From contig CAYXAA010000044.1 in assembly GCA_964462985.1 (NCBI GenBank), positions 1 to 30,233 on the forward strand: DNA of 30,233 nt, in the 5' to 3' direction. The stretch comes from CAYXAA01 sp964462985. Lineage in GTDB: Bacteria > Pseudomonadota > Alphaproteobacteria > Rhizobiales > Stappiaceae. Below, one piece after another: positions 1-7,262 of this stretch (position 1 is the first letter of the stretch; every line of letters begins with the position of its first letter). The notes under the pieces are model-generated. The model saw only the letters and a list, made by a program, of their open reading frames with translations, was not told where the DNA came from and made no database searches. The translations under genes and the position numbers were made by a program.

Positions 1-160
1 CGTGCTGGCCGGCCACCCGCGGCCACCTGATCGCCCCCCACTTTTTCTGGCCCGAGGGCAGCCGGAGAGCCGCGAGCGGAAGCCGGCGGCGAGGCGGGGC
101 CGTGCCCCGGTCTAGCGCCCGCCACCGGCTGATCCCCTTGCCACGCCGCCGGCCGTGTGA

Positions 161-181
161 TCACGTAGACGTAAGCGTCAA
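161..181. promoter_or_regulatory. ACGT-rich operator-like box before the thioesterase
   Basis: The minus strand reads TTGACGCTTACGTCTACGTGA, and the plus strand contains GACG-TAAG-CGTC (168-179). From memory it resembles the TTGACGTTTACGTAAACG-type boxes of MerR-family LiuR regulators of branched-chain acyl-CoA catabolism. It ends 15 bases before the thioesterase start, next to its ribosome binding site. No regulator gene is present in the window, so the assignment is an inference from motif likeness only. Confidence 0.35.
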
Positions 182-195
182 TTGGAGACTGCCGC

Positions 196-678
196 ATGGA
201 TCTGGGTGGGGTCACGTTCGGGCTGGCACGGCCCGAGGAGATTGCAGGCCTCACCGGCCTTCAGGCGCTGACGAAGATGATCGCGGGCGAGCTGCCGGCG
301 CCGCCGATCTGCCGCACCATGGGTTTCCTTCTCACCGAGGTCGGCGAGGGTTTTGCCCGCTTCGAGGGCGAGCCGGCCTTCGAGCACTACAATCCGCTTG
401 GCACGGTGCACGGCGGCTGGGCCGCGACGATCCTCGATTCCGCCCTCGGCTGCGCCGTGCATGCGACGCTGGCGCCGGGCGAAGGCTACACCACCGCCGA
501 GTTCAAGGTGAACCTGGTGCGGCCGATCTTCTCCACCTCCGGCCGCCTTGTCTGCGACGGTCGGGTGATCCACCGCGGCCGGCGGATGGCCACCTCCGAG
601 GCGACGCTGAAGGACGCCGCCGGGAAGCTGCTCGCGCACGGCGTCGAGACCTGCATGATTTTCGCGGCCGGGGAATAG
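196..678 (+). CDS. PaaI-family hotdog-fold thioesterase
   Basis: A 160-residue single-domain hotdog protein, the normal length for the PaaI/YbgC-like acyl-CoA thioesterases that hydrolyse CoA thioesters of aromatic or branched acyl groups in the cytoplasm. The hallmark helix motif HGGWAATILDSALG lies around residues 70-85, preceded by HYNPLGTV. The substrate cannot be read from the sequence. The ATG is chosen because GGAGA lies 7 bases upstream (184-188). It stands alone; the next gene starts about 200 bases later after a GC-rich hairpin. The ACGT-rich box just upstream suggests control by an acyl-CoA-responsive regulator, which would fit a role in acyl-CoA degradation (inference). Confidence 0.9.
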   Translation: MDLGGVTFGLARPEEIAGLTGLQALTKMIAGELPAPPICRTMGFLLTEVGEGFARFEGEPAFEHYNPLGTVHGGWAATILDSALGCAVHATLAPGEGYTTAEFKVNLVRPIFSTSGRLVCDGRVIHRGRRMATSEATLKDAAGKLLAHGVETCMIFAAGE

Positions 679-693
679 GCCGCCGCGGGCGGC
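679..693 (+). terminator. GC-rich hairpin directly after the thioesterase stop
   Basis: GCCGCC-GCG-GGCGGC forms a 6-bp stem with a 3-base loop immediately after the stop codon. There is no T-run after it, so it is at best a weak or factor-dependent terminator. The rest of the interval to 886 shows nothing else I can assign. Confidence 0.3.
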
Positions 694-886
694 GAGGGAA
701 GGCAATCCCGGCGGATCAGCCCGCGGCCACGGTCGGCCCGGTGCAATTTCTGCGCGCGGGATTGTGTCGCTCGCGCGCTGAGCCGTTGTCCCTTGCGCCA
801 AAACATCCCCTCAATTGTTGCCGATCCTGGCATACGGGCCGCCGGGCCGCGGCATCCGCAGCCTCGGTGGGGAGAGCCGAAACACG

Positions 887-2296
887 ATGACCCGCTTCAC
901 ATCCGACGCCTTCACCGCCTTGCAGAGGTTTGGCCTCGGCCCGAGGGGCGACCGGCGCAACCCGGCGGAAATCGGCGGGGATCCGCGCGGCGCCCTTCTT
1001 GCCGACTTGCAGTTTGCCCGGCAGTTGCCGGATGTTGCCGATCTGACGCCCTCACCGTTGCTGCTGGAGCAGGTCTACGAATTCCGGCGGCAAAGACGGG
1101 CGGCCAACCAGCGCAGGGCGCCGGCGATGGATCCCGGAAAGGCGATGGAGATGGCCCCGGCGGCCCGTCCGTCTCCGGCGCTGAAAAACCCGGCGCCCGC
1201 CGTCCTTCACGCCGAAGCCGCCGCCCAGTTCGAGCGGGCGCTCGACGCCCCCATTGGCTTCGCGGAGCGGCTGCTCTGGTTCTGGTCCAATCACTTCTGC
1301 ATCGATCGGCGCAAGGCCGGCGAGCTGCAGATCGTCGCCGGCGCCTACGAGCGCGAGGCGATCCGGCCGCATCTGTTCGGTCGGTTCGAGGACATGTTGC
1401 TCGCCGTGGTCCGGCACCCGGCAATGCTGATCTATCTCGACAACCGCTCCTCGATCGGCCCCAACTCTCGGGCGGGCCGCAGGCGCGGGCGCGGTCTTAA
1501 CGAGAACCTGGCGCGCGAGGTCCTGGAGCTGCACACGCTCGGCGTCGGAGGCGGTTACGGCCAGGACGATGTCATCGGCCTCGCCAGGGCACTTACCGGC
1601 TGGACCGTTGCCGGGAAAGACGCGCCTTCCGAACGGCGCTACCGTTTCCGGTTCAATCGCAACTGGCACGAGCCCGGAGCCCATGTCGTGCTCGGCCAGG
1701 CTTATGCGCAGGGCGGGGTCGAACAGGGTGAGGCGGTGCTGCGCGCCTTGGCCCACCATCCGTCGACCGCGCGCTTCATCGCCACGAAGCTGGCGCGCCA
1801 TTTCGTCTCCGACGAGCCGCCGGCTCCGCTGGTCGAGGCGCTCGCCGCCCGGTTCCAAGAGACCGGCGGCGATCTTTCCGCCCTCTATGCCACGCTCGTT
1901 GGCTCGGACCATGCCTGGGGACCGCAGCGCGACAAGATCCGTATGCCGCGGGAGTTCCTTGCCGCCGCCTGCCGCGCCACCGGGCTGCGGCCGAATGGCG
2001 TTCAGGTGATCCGCTGGCTCCAGGCCATGGGCGAGCCGTTGTGGAGCCCCACCGGCCCGGACGGCTTTCCCGATGATTTCAGGTCCTGGGCTACGGCCGA
2101 AGGGCTCACCACCAGGCTCGACCTCTCTGTGACCCTGGCGCGCCGGGCCCCGCCGCCCGCCGATCCGATGGCGCTGGCCGATGCGATCCTGGGCCCGGCC
2201 GCCTCGCGCGAGACCCGGGAAACGATCATGCGGGCGGAAAGCCGGCACCAGGCGCTGGTCCTGCTGCTGATGTCGCCCGAGTTCCAGAGGAGGTAG
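887..2296 (+). CDS. DUF1800 domain-containing protein
   Basis: A 469-residue member of the DUF1800 family (Pfam PF08811), whose biochemical role is unknown. Diagnostic blocks are GFAERLLWFWSNHF in the first third, the NENLAREVLELHTLGV block starting near residue 205 followed by GYGQDD and ARALTGWTV, and the C-terminal LLLMSPEFQ. The start at 887 is preferred over a longer in-frame ATG at 815 because GGGGAG precedes it by about 12 bases and the extension looks non-coding. There is no obvious signal peptide. It is followed after 4 bases by the DUF1501 gene, whose Shine-Dalgarno AGGAGG lies inside the end of this gene, so the two are translationally coupled. The same pairing is known widely in Proteobacteria and Planctomycetes. 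Confidence 0.92.
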   Translation: MTRFTSDAFTALQRFGLGPRGDRRNPAEIGGDPRGALLADLQFARQLPDVADLTPSPLLLEQVYEFRRQRRAANQRRAPAMDPGKAMEMAPAARPSPALKNPAPAVLHAEAAAQFERALDAPIGFAERLLWFWSNHFCIDRRKAGELQIVAGAYEREAIRPHLFGRFEDMLLAVVRHPAMLIYLDNRSSIGPNSRAGRRRGRGLNENLAREVLELHTLGVGGGYGQDDVIGLARALTGWTVAGKDAPSERRYRFRFNRNWHEPGAHVVLGQAYAQGGVEQGEAVLRALAHHPSTARFIATKLARHFVSDEPPAPLVEALAARFQETGGDLSALYATLVGSDHAWGPQRDKIRMPREFLAAACRATGLRPNGVQVIRWLQAMGEPLWSPTGPDGFPDDFRSWATAEGLTTRLDLSVTLARRAPPPADPMALADAILGPAASRETRETIMRAESRHQALVLLLMSPEFQRR

Positions 2297-2300
2297 CCTG

Positions 2301-3554
2301 ATGTCGTGGTGCTGCGATCCGGTGACGCCGTCGCGCCGTCAGGTGCTCGGGGCTGCCGGCAGTCTGTTTGCCTGGAGTTTCGTCCCGAAGTTCGCCCACG
2401 CGATCGGCGGTCGGGACATGCGCTTCGTCGTCGTGGTGCTGCGCGGCGGCCTCGACGGGCTGTCGGCCGTTGCGCCGATCGGGGATCCCGCCTATGCCGC
2501 GGCTCGGGAGGAGCTTGCCCTTTCCCTCGACGGACCGGCGCCGGCCCTGCCGCTCGATGGGTTCTTTGCGCTCCATCCGGAACTCCCGAACATTGCCAGG
2601 CTGTTCCGTGCCGGCGAGGCGCTCGTCGTCCACGCCACTGCGACGAGCTATCGCGACCGGTCGCACTTCGACGGGCAGGATATCCTGGAAAGCGGCTACG
2701 ATGGCCCGGGCCGCGTCGACAGCGGCTGGCTCAACCGCATGGTGGGGCTGCTTCCCCGCGGGGCAGCGGTTGCGCCTCAGGGCGGCGGCCGGACCCCGCT
2801 GCTCGGCATCGGGTCGATCCCGCCGCTGCTCGCCCGCGGCCCCGCACCGGTGCTTGGCTGGGCTCCCGAGGTGATCCGCAGCGCCGACGACGACGTCGCT
2901 GCCCGGCTGCTCAAGCTCTACGGCGAGACCGACCCGGTCTTTGCCGAGGCGCTGTCGGCCGGGCTCGCCATCGACGAGATCGCGGACCGTGCCGTAGCCA
3001 TGGCGGCCTCGAAGCCCGGATCGTTGAGCCCGACCAGTCCGCGCGGCATGGTCCTGCTGGCCAAGGGTGCCGCGAGCTTGCTTGCTGCCGAGGACGGCCC
3101 GAGGATCGGCGCACTCGCCTTCGAGGGCTGGGACACCCATTTCAACGAGGGCAGCGCCACCGGTGTGCTCGCCACGCGACTGTCCGGACTCGACCAGGCG
3201 GTGGCCACCTTCGAGCGGGTTCTCGGCCCTGCCTGGCGCGACACCGTCGTGCTGGTCGTCACCGAGTTCGGTCGAACCGTGCGGATCAACGGCACGGTTG
3301 GCACCGACCACGGCACCGGCACCATCGCCCTTCTGGTCGGTGGCGCCGTGCGCGGCGGCCGGGTCGTCGCCGACTGGCCCGGCCTCAGGGATGCCGATCT
3401 GCACGAGGGGCGCGACCTGAAGCCGACCATGGACCTGCGCAGCGTTGCCAAGGGCGTCCTCGCCGAGCTTTACGGACTGTCTGCCAGACAGCTCGCCGAG
3501 GTCGTTTTCCCGGACTCCCCCGCCGTTCGCCCGCTGACCGGGCTGATTGCCTGA
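2301..3554 (+). CDS. DUF1501 family protein with Tat signal (sulfatase/phosphatase-like fold)
   Basis: A 417-residue DUF1501 protein (PF07394), a family predicted to share the alkaline-phosphatase/sulfatase metal-binding fold; its substrate is unknown. It begins with a twin-arginine signal: SRRQVLG at residues 11-17, a hydrophobic stretch, and a likely AHA cleavage site at residue 34. Export to the periplasm as a folded, probably metal-loaded protein is therefore expected. Candidate metal or active-site blocks are DRSHFD (119-124), GWDTH (276-280), TEFGRT (321-326) and TDHG (335-338). It is the distal gene of a coupled pair with DUF1800 and probably its functional partner. Confidence 0.92.
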   Translation: MSWCCDPVTPSRRQVLGAAGSLFAWSFVPKFAHAIGGRDMRFVVVVLRGGLDGLSAVAPIGDPAYAAAREELALSLDGPAPALPLDGFFALHPELPNIARLFRAGEALVVHATATSYRDRSHFDGQDILESGYDGPGRVDSGWLNRMVGLLPRGAAVAPQGGGRTPLLGIGSIPPLLARGPAPVLGWAPEVIRSADDDVAARLLKLYGETDPVFAEALSAGLAIDEIADRAVAMAASKPGSLSPTSPRGMVLLAKGAASLLAAEDGPRIGALAFEGWDTHFNEGSATGVLATRLSGLDQAVATFERVLGPAWRDTVVLVVTEFGRTVRINGTVGTDHGTGTIALLVGGAVRGGRVVADWPGLRDADLHEGRDLKPTMDLRSVAKGVLAELYGLSARQLAEVVFPDSPAVRPLTGLIA

Positions 3555-3578
3555 CGGCGCCGGAAAGGCCCCGCCTTA

Positions 3579-4814
3579 CTACTGGGCCGGCGAGCCGGCG
3601 AGCCGCGCCACCGGTCGCTCGGCGATCGGCCAGTGCACCACTGCTGCGAAGATGCCGAGCGCGATGCCGAGCCACCAGATCGCGTCGTAGGAGCCGGTGC
3701 GGTCGTAGAGATATCCGCCGAGCCACACGCCGAGGAACGATCCGATCTGGTGCGAGAAGAACACGAAGCCGAACAGCGTCGCCAGGTAACGGGGGCCGAA
3801 CATCACCGCGACGAGCCCGGAGGTCGGCGGAACCGTCGACAGCCACAGAATGCCCATTGCGCCAGCAAACAGCATGACGGAGAGCGGGCTCGGCGGAACC
3901 ATCAGGAAGATCCCGATCACCACGGCGCGGGCGAGGTAGATCAGTGCCAGGAAGATCGGCTTGGAATAGCGCCCGCCGATATAGCCCGAGGCGAGTGAGC
4001 CGACGATGTTGCACAGGCCGATCACCGCCAGCGCGGCCGCGCCCCATTTCGGGTCGAGACCGAGGTCGGCGATATAGGGCGGCAGGTGCACGGTGATGAA
4101 GGCGACATGGAAGCCGCAGACAAAGAAGCCGAACGTCAAAAGGATGTAGCCGCGGGTTCCGAACGCCTCGGCCATCGCCTGTCTGAGGCTCTGGTCGGTC
4201 TCGCCGGCACGGGTGGGCGAGGCTTCCGGCTTGCCCTTGAGGGCTATTGCCAGCAGCGGTACCAGCATCATCAGCCCGCTCATGGCGATGAGCGCGTTCT
4301 GCCAGCCGAGGCCCTCGATCAGTCCGAGGCCGAGCGGCGCGAAGACGAACTGCCCGAGGGAGCCCGACGCCGTGCCGATGCCGAAGGCGAGCGAGCGCTG
4401 TGCCGGCGTCACCGAGCGGCCGAAGGCGGCAAGCACCAGCGAAAACGACGAGAAGGCGATGCCAAGGCCGATCATCACGCCGGCGGACAGATGCAGGGCG
4501 ACCGCCGATTCGGCGCCGGACATCAGCAGGAGGCCACCGGCATAGAACAAGGCGCCGAGGGTCATGGTCTTCCAGGTGCCGAACCGGTCGGCCATCATGC
4601 CGGCGAGAGGCTGGGCGGCGCCCCAGATCAGGTTCTGGATGGCAAGCGCGAGGGCGAAGATTTCGCGCGACCAATCGCGCGCTTCGGTCATTGGCTGGAA
4701 GAACAAGCCCATCGCCGAGCGGGGCCCGAATGAAAGCACTGCAATGAGACAGCCGCAGACGATAATCAGCGGCACATTGGGACGATGCGAGAGGGTAGGG
4801 CTGGCGGTCGTCAT
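3579..4814 (-). CDS. MFS transporter, monocarboxylate-transporter-like
   Basis: A 411-residue inner-membrane transporter with the hydrophobic pattern of twelve membrane helices and the MFS motif A in the loop after helix 2 (GMMADRFGTWKT). The segment FGFFVCGFHVAFITVHLPPYI at the start of the second half is typical of the MCT/OFA-like branch that carries small organic acids; the actual substrate is not determinable. The ATG at 4814 is chosen over an upstream TTG (4841) because AGGA lies 7 bases before it. It converges on the DUF1501 gene and diverges from a LysR regulator, the usual arrangement for a regulator and its target transporter. Confidence 0.9.
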   Translation of the reverse strand: MTTASPTLSHRPNVPLIIVCGCLIAVLSFGPRSAMGLFFQPMTEARDWSREIFALALAIQNLIWGAAQPLAGMMADRFGTWKTMTLGALFYAGGLLLMSGAESAVALHLSAGVMIGLGIAFSSFSLVLAAFGRSVTPAQRSLAFGIGTASGSLGQFVFAPLGLGLIEGLGWQNALIAMSGLMMLVPLLAIALKGKPEASPTRAGETDQSLRQAMAEAFGTRGYILLTFGFFVCGFHVAFITVHLPPYIADLGLDPKWGAAALAVIGLCNIVGSLASGYIGGRYSKPIFLALIYLARAVVIGIFLMVPPSPLSVMLFAGAMGILWLSTVPPTSGLVAVMFGPRYLATLFGFVFFSHQIGSFLGVWLGGYLYDRTGSYDAIWWLGIALGIFAAVVHWPIAERPVARLAGSPAQ

Positions 4815-4911
4815 CGACAGGTCCTGAGGCAAGGCGGCCAAGGCCGCGGAAAGGGTTGCCGGAACTATGCCGCAGGGCTAGAGATAATCATAATGAAACT
4901 TGTTGATGGAA

Positions 4912-4932
4912 AACATTCGAAACTCGCATGTT
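4912..4932 (+). promoter_or_regulatory. LysR-type T-N11-A box
   Basis: AACAT-N11-ATGTT is a perfect 5-bp inverted repeat containing the T-N11-A core recognised by LysR-family proteins. It sits 7 bases before the lysR start codon and about 100 bases upstream of the divergent transporter start, where an autoregulatory or activation site is expected. Confidence 0.55.
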
Positions 4933-4939
4933 GTGACCG

Positions 4940-5845
4940 ATGAACATCGAAGACATGAAGGCTCTGGTCGCGGTGGTCGAGGGCGGGTCACTCGCGCATG
5001 CCGCCGCCCGCCTTAATCTGACCCAACCTGCGGTCACGCGGCGCCTGCAGCGGCTGGAGGAGAGCCTCGGCGTGCGCCTGCTCGACCGTGAGCAGAAGCC
5101 GGCGCGGCCGACCGAGCAGGGACTCAGCGCCTATCGTGCCTGTCTCAAGGTTCTGCATGCAGCCGAAGACCTTCGCCAGGTCGTCGGAAGTGAGCCGGTG
5201 GTGCGCCGCTTCCGGCTCGGGATCTCCCGCGGCGTGGTCGATTCGGTGCTGAAGCCGGTGGTGCTGGACCTGAAGCGCGCCTTTCCCGCAATCGATCTCG
5301 ACGTCGACACCGACGATACCATGGCGCTGCGAACCCGGCTGCGCCAGGGGGTTTATGACGCGGTGATCGTCTATCTGCCTGAGAGCCGGGCGCCGGACCC
5401 GCGAGAGACCGGTGCCTTTGTCGGCGCCGAAGAGGTCGTCTTTGTCGCAGCCCGCGGCCATCCGCTCGATGCCGTCGCCACGGTGGAGGACCTTGCCGGC
5501 GAACCCTTCGTGATCAATCCGGACGGCTGCGGCTTTCGTACGGGGCTCGAGCACCGCTTCCTGAGGGCAGGGCAGGCGCTGACCGTAGCCGCCTCGATCT
5601 GGGGCGTTCCGCAGCAGCTGTCGCTGGTCGCCGAGGGCGTCGGCCTCGGTCTGGTGCCGCGGCGCATGGTGGCCGAAAGCGCCGATGCCCACCGGGTGAA
5701 GGTTATTGAGGCGCCGGATTTCTCCGCTCGACTCGCGGTCTGGGTCTTGCGCAGCCGCGACGTGAACGGGCTCGACCCGGTTGTTGATCGGGTGGAGAGC
5801 GTCGTTCGCACCCTGCTGGCCGGTGAACGCACACCAGCCAGGTAA
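4940..5845 (+). CDS. LysR family transcriptional regulator
   Basis: A 301-residue LysR-type regulator of normal family length. The N-terminal winged helix (about residues 1-60) shows the classic pattern GGSLAHAAARLNLTQPAVTRRL, RLEESLGVRLLDRE. The rest is the effector-binding domain, with FRLGISRG at its start and GVGLGLVPRRMV near its end. The effector is unknown. It is transcribed away from the MFS transporter with a 125-base shared control region that carries a LysR-type palindrome, so control of itself and of the transporter is likely. No strong Shine-Dalgarno is visible. Confidence 0.92.
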   Translation: MNIEDMKALVAVVEGGSLAHAAARLNLTQPAVTRRLQRLEESLGVRLLDREQKPARPTEQGLSAYRACLKVLHAAEDLRQVVGSEPVVRRFRLGISRGVVDSVLKPVVLDLKRAFPAIDLDVDTDDTMALRTRLRQGVYDAVIVYLPESRAPDPRETGAFVGAEEVVFVAARGHPLDAVATVEDLAGEPFVINPDGCGFRTGLEHRFLRAGQALTVAASIWGVPQQLSLVAEGVGLGLVPRRMVAESADAHRVKVIEAPDFSARLAVWVLRSRDVNGLDPVVDRVESVVRTLLAGERTPAR

Positions 5846-5895
5846 GGGAAATTGCCGTCACTAATCAGTCGCTTGACAAGATCCCGATAAATTTC

Positions 5896-5915
5896 TGCCA
5901 ATCCCCCCATTGGCA
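5896..5915. repeat. Inverted repeat TGCCAAT-C6-ATTGGCA
   Basis: A perfect 7-bp inverted repeat around six cytosines, 50 bases after the lysR stop. It could be a lysR terminator hairpin, although no T-run follows, or an operator, because its right arm contains the TTGGCA taken as the nadA -35 box. Confidence 0.45.
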
Positions 5916-5938
5916 AGACCTGCGCGCCGCGCTTATAT
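5910..5938 (+). promoter_or_regulatory. Predicted nadA promoter
   Basis: TTGGCA (5910-5915), a 17-base spacer and TTATAT (5933-5938; TATATA at spacing 18 is an alternative). It places transcription start near 5945, inside the first NadQ-like site. This is a reading by eye against the sigma-70 consensus. An additional TTGACA at 5873-5878 lacks a good -10. Confidence 0.5.
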
Positions 5939-5957
5939 ATGCCCTAAGTGAGCATAA
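5937..5957. promoter_or_regulatory. Imperfect NadQ-like operator
   Basis: ATATGCCCT-AAG-TGAGCATAA: the right arm matches the perfect site downstream in all nine positions and the left arm in six of nine. It overlaps the predicted -10 and transcription start of nadA, a typical repressor position. Confidence 0.6.
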
Positions 5958-5991
5958 GGGTCGGCGGAAGCCGCGTTTTTTAAACAGCCTC

Positions 5992-6012
5992 TTATGCTCA
6001 ATATGAGCATAA
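5992..6012. promoter_or_regulatory. NadQ-like operator, perfect palindrome
   Basis: TTATGCTCA-ATA-TGAGCATAA, a perfect 9-bp inverted repeat with a 3-base centre. Its centre is 55 bp from the centre of the imperfect copy. It lies in the nadA leader. From memory, comparative work on NadQ (COG4111) assigned it palindromes of TGCTCA...TGAGCA type upstream of nadA in alphaproteobacteria, and a nadQ gene lies 5.6 kb away. Confidence 0.7.
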
Positions 6013-6089
6013 TAACTGCGGACCGCGGTCCAATTCATGACATCCGGCGCCGTCCGGGTGCCGAGATCCGGAAGCGAAGGAGGGTCGCA

Positions 6090-7175
6090 ATGACGACCAC
6101 GCTGATTTCCACCGCCGAGCGGCCTGCGTCCGCTTCCGCCTGCGACGTTGCGCTCGACCGCTTCGGCCGGATCGACCGTCCGGACCTTGCCTACACGCCG
6201 GAGGTGGCGGAAGCCACTGCGCCGATCTACGACAAGGTCAAGCACCTCATCCCGGCGATCGAGTGGCCGGCCCTGGCGCCGACGATCCATGCCATCAACA
6301 TCCTGAAGAAGGAGCGCAACGCCGTCGTTCTGGCCCACAACTACATGACGCCCGAGATCTTTCACGGCGTCGCCGACATCGTCGGCGACAGCCTGCAGCT
6401 CGCCAAGGAAGCGACCCGCACCGATGCCGAAGTCATCGTGCAGTGCGGCGTCCACTTCATGGCCGAGACGTCGAAGATCCTCAATCCGGACAAGACGGTG
6501 CTGATCCCGGACATGAAGGCCGGCTGCTCGCTGGCCGAGTCGATCACCGCCGCCGACGTCCGCGCCCTGCGCGACAAGCACCCCGGCGTGCCGATCGTCA
6601 CCTACGTCAACACCTCCGCCGAGGTGAAGGCGGAGTGCGATATCTGCTGCACTTCGGCCAATGCCGTGCAGGTGGTCGAGAGCCTCGGCGCACCGCGGGT
6701 CCTCCTGATCCCCGACCAGTATCTTGCCGCCAATGTGGCGCGTCAGACCGATGTCGAGATCCTGACCTGGGCCGGCGCCTGCGAGGTACACGAGCGCTTC
6801 ACGGCCGCCGAGCTGCGCGAATACCGGGCGATCGAGCCCGGCGTGAAGATCATCGCCCATCCGGAATGCCCGCCGGACGTGGTCGACGAGGCCGACTTCG
6901 CCGGCTCGACCTCGGGCATGATCGACTGGGTCAAGCACAACCGGCCCGATAAGGTCATGCTGGTCACTGAATGTTCGATGGCCGACAACATCGTCTCCGA
7001 GACGCCGGGCGTCGACTACGTGCGGCCCTGCAACCTGTGCCCGCACATGAAGCGCATCACCCTCTCCAAGATCCTCGACGCGCTGATCGAGATGAAGGAG
7101 GAGGTCACGGTCGACCCCGCGGTTGCCGCTCGCGCCCGCACCGCGGTCGAGCGTATGATCAACTTGAAGAGCTGA
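6090..7175 (+). CDS. nadA: Quinolinate synthase NadA
   Basis: A 361-residue quinolinate synthase, which condenses iminoaspartate with dihydroxyacetone phosphate to quinolinate using a 4Fe-4S cluster. The three expected cysteine ligands are C146 (AGCSLAES), C231 (GACEVH) and C317 (NLCPHMK); their spacings of 85 and 86 residues match the family. Other blocks are VHFMAET, YVNTSAEVKAECDICCTSANA and CSMADN. The ATG at 6090 is preferred over an in-frame ATG at 5994 because AAGGAGGG (6077-6084) precedes it by 5 bases and the extension would run through the operator. First gene of nadABC; likely repressed by NadQ when NAD precursors are ample. Confidence 0.97.
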   Translation: MTTTLISTAERPASASACDVALDRFGRIDRPDLAYTPEVAEATAPIYDKVKHLIPAIEWPALAPTIHAINILKKERNAVVLAHNYMTPEIFHGVADIVGDSLQLAKEATRTDAEVIVQCGVHFMAETSKILNPDKTVLIPDMKAGCSLAESITAADVRALRDKHPGVPIVTYVNTSAEVKAECDICCTSANAVQVVESLGAPRVLLIPDQYLAANVARQTDVEILTWAGACEVHERFTAAELREYRAIEPGVKIIAHPECPPDVVDEADFAGSTSGMIDWVKHNRPDKVMLVTECSMADNIVSETPGVDYVRPCNLCPHMKRITLSKILDALIEMKEEVTVDPAVAARARTAVERMINLKS

Positions 7176-7262
7176 GGCGCGACCCTCCGCTCTTCGACTG
7201 CACCTGCGCGGCCGGTCCGACCGCGCGGGCCTGCGCTCCCATCTCCTGCGTCGAGGCTCGCC

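Noticed and set aside
1..112. Possible 3' end of an upstream gene in one of the plus frames
   Set aside because: Frames end at 30 or 113 but the residues fit no family I know; too short to call.
102..890. Long open frame over the thioesterase gene (262 codons)
   Set aside because: Arg/Pro/Ala-rich translation typical of a GC-rich shadow frame; the PaaI gene in another frame has clear motifs and a ribosome binding site.
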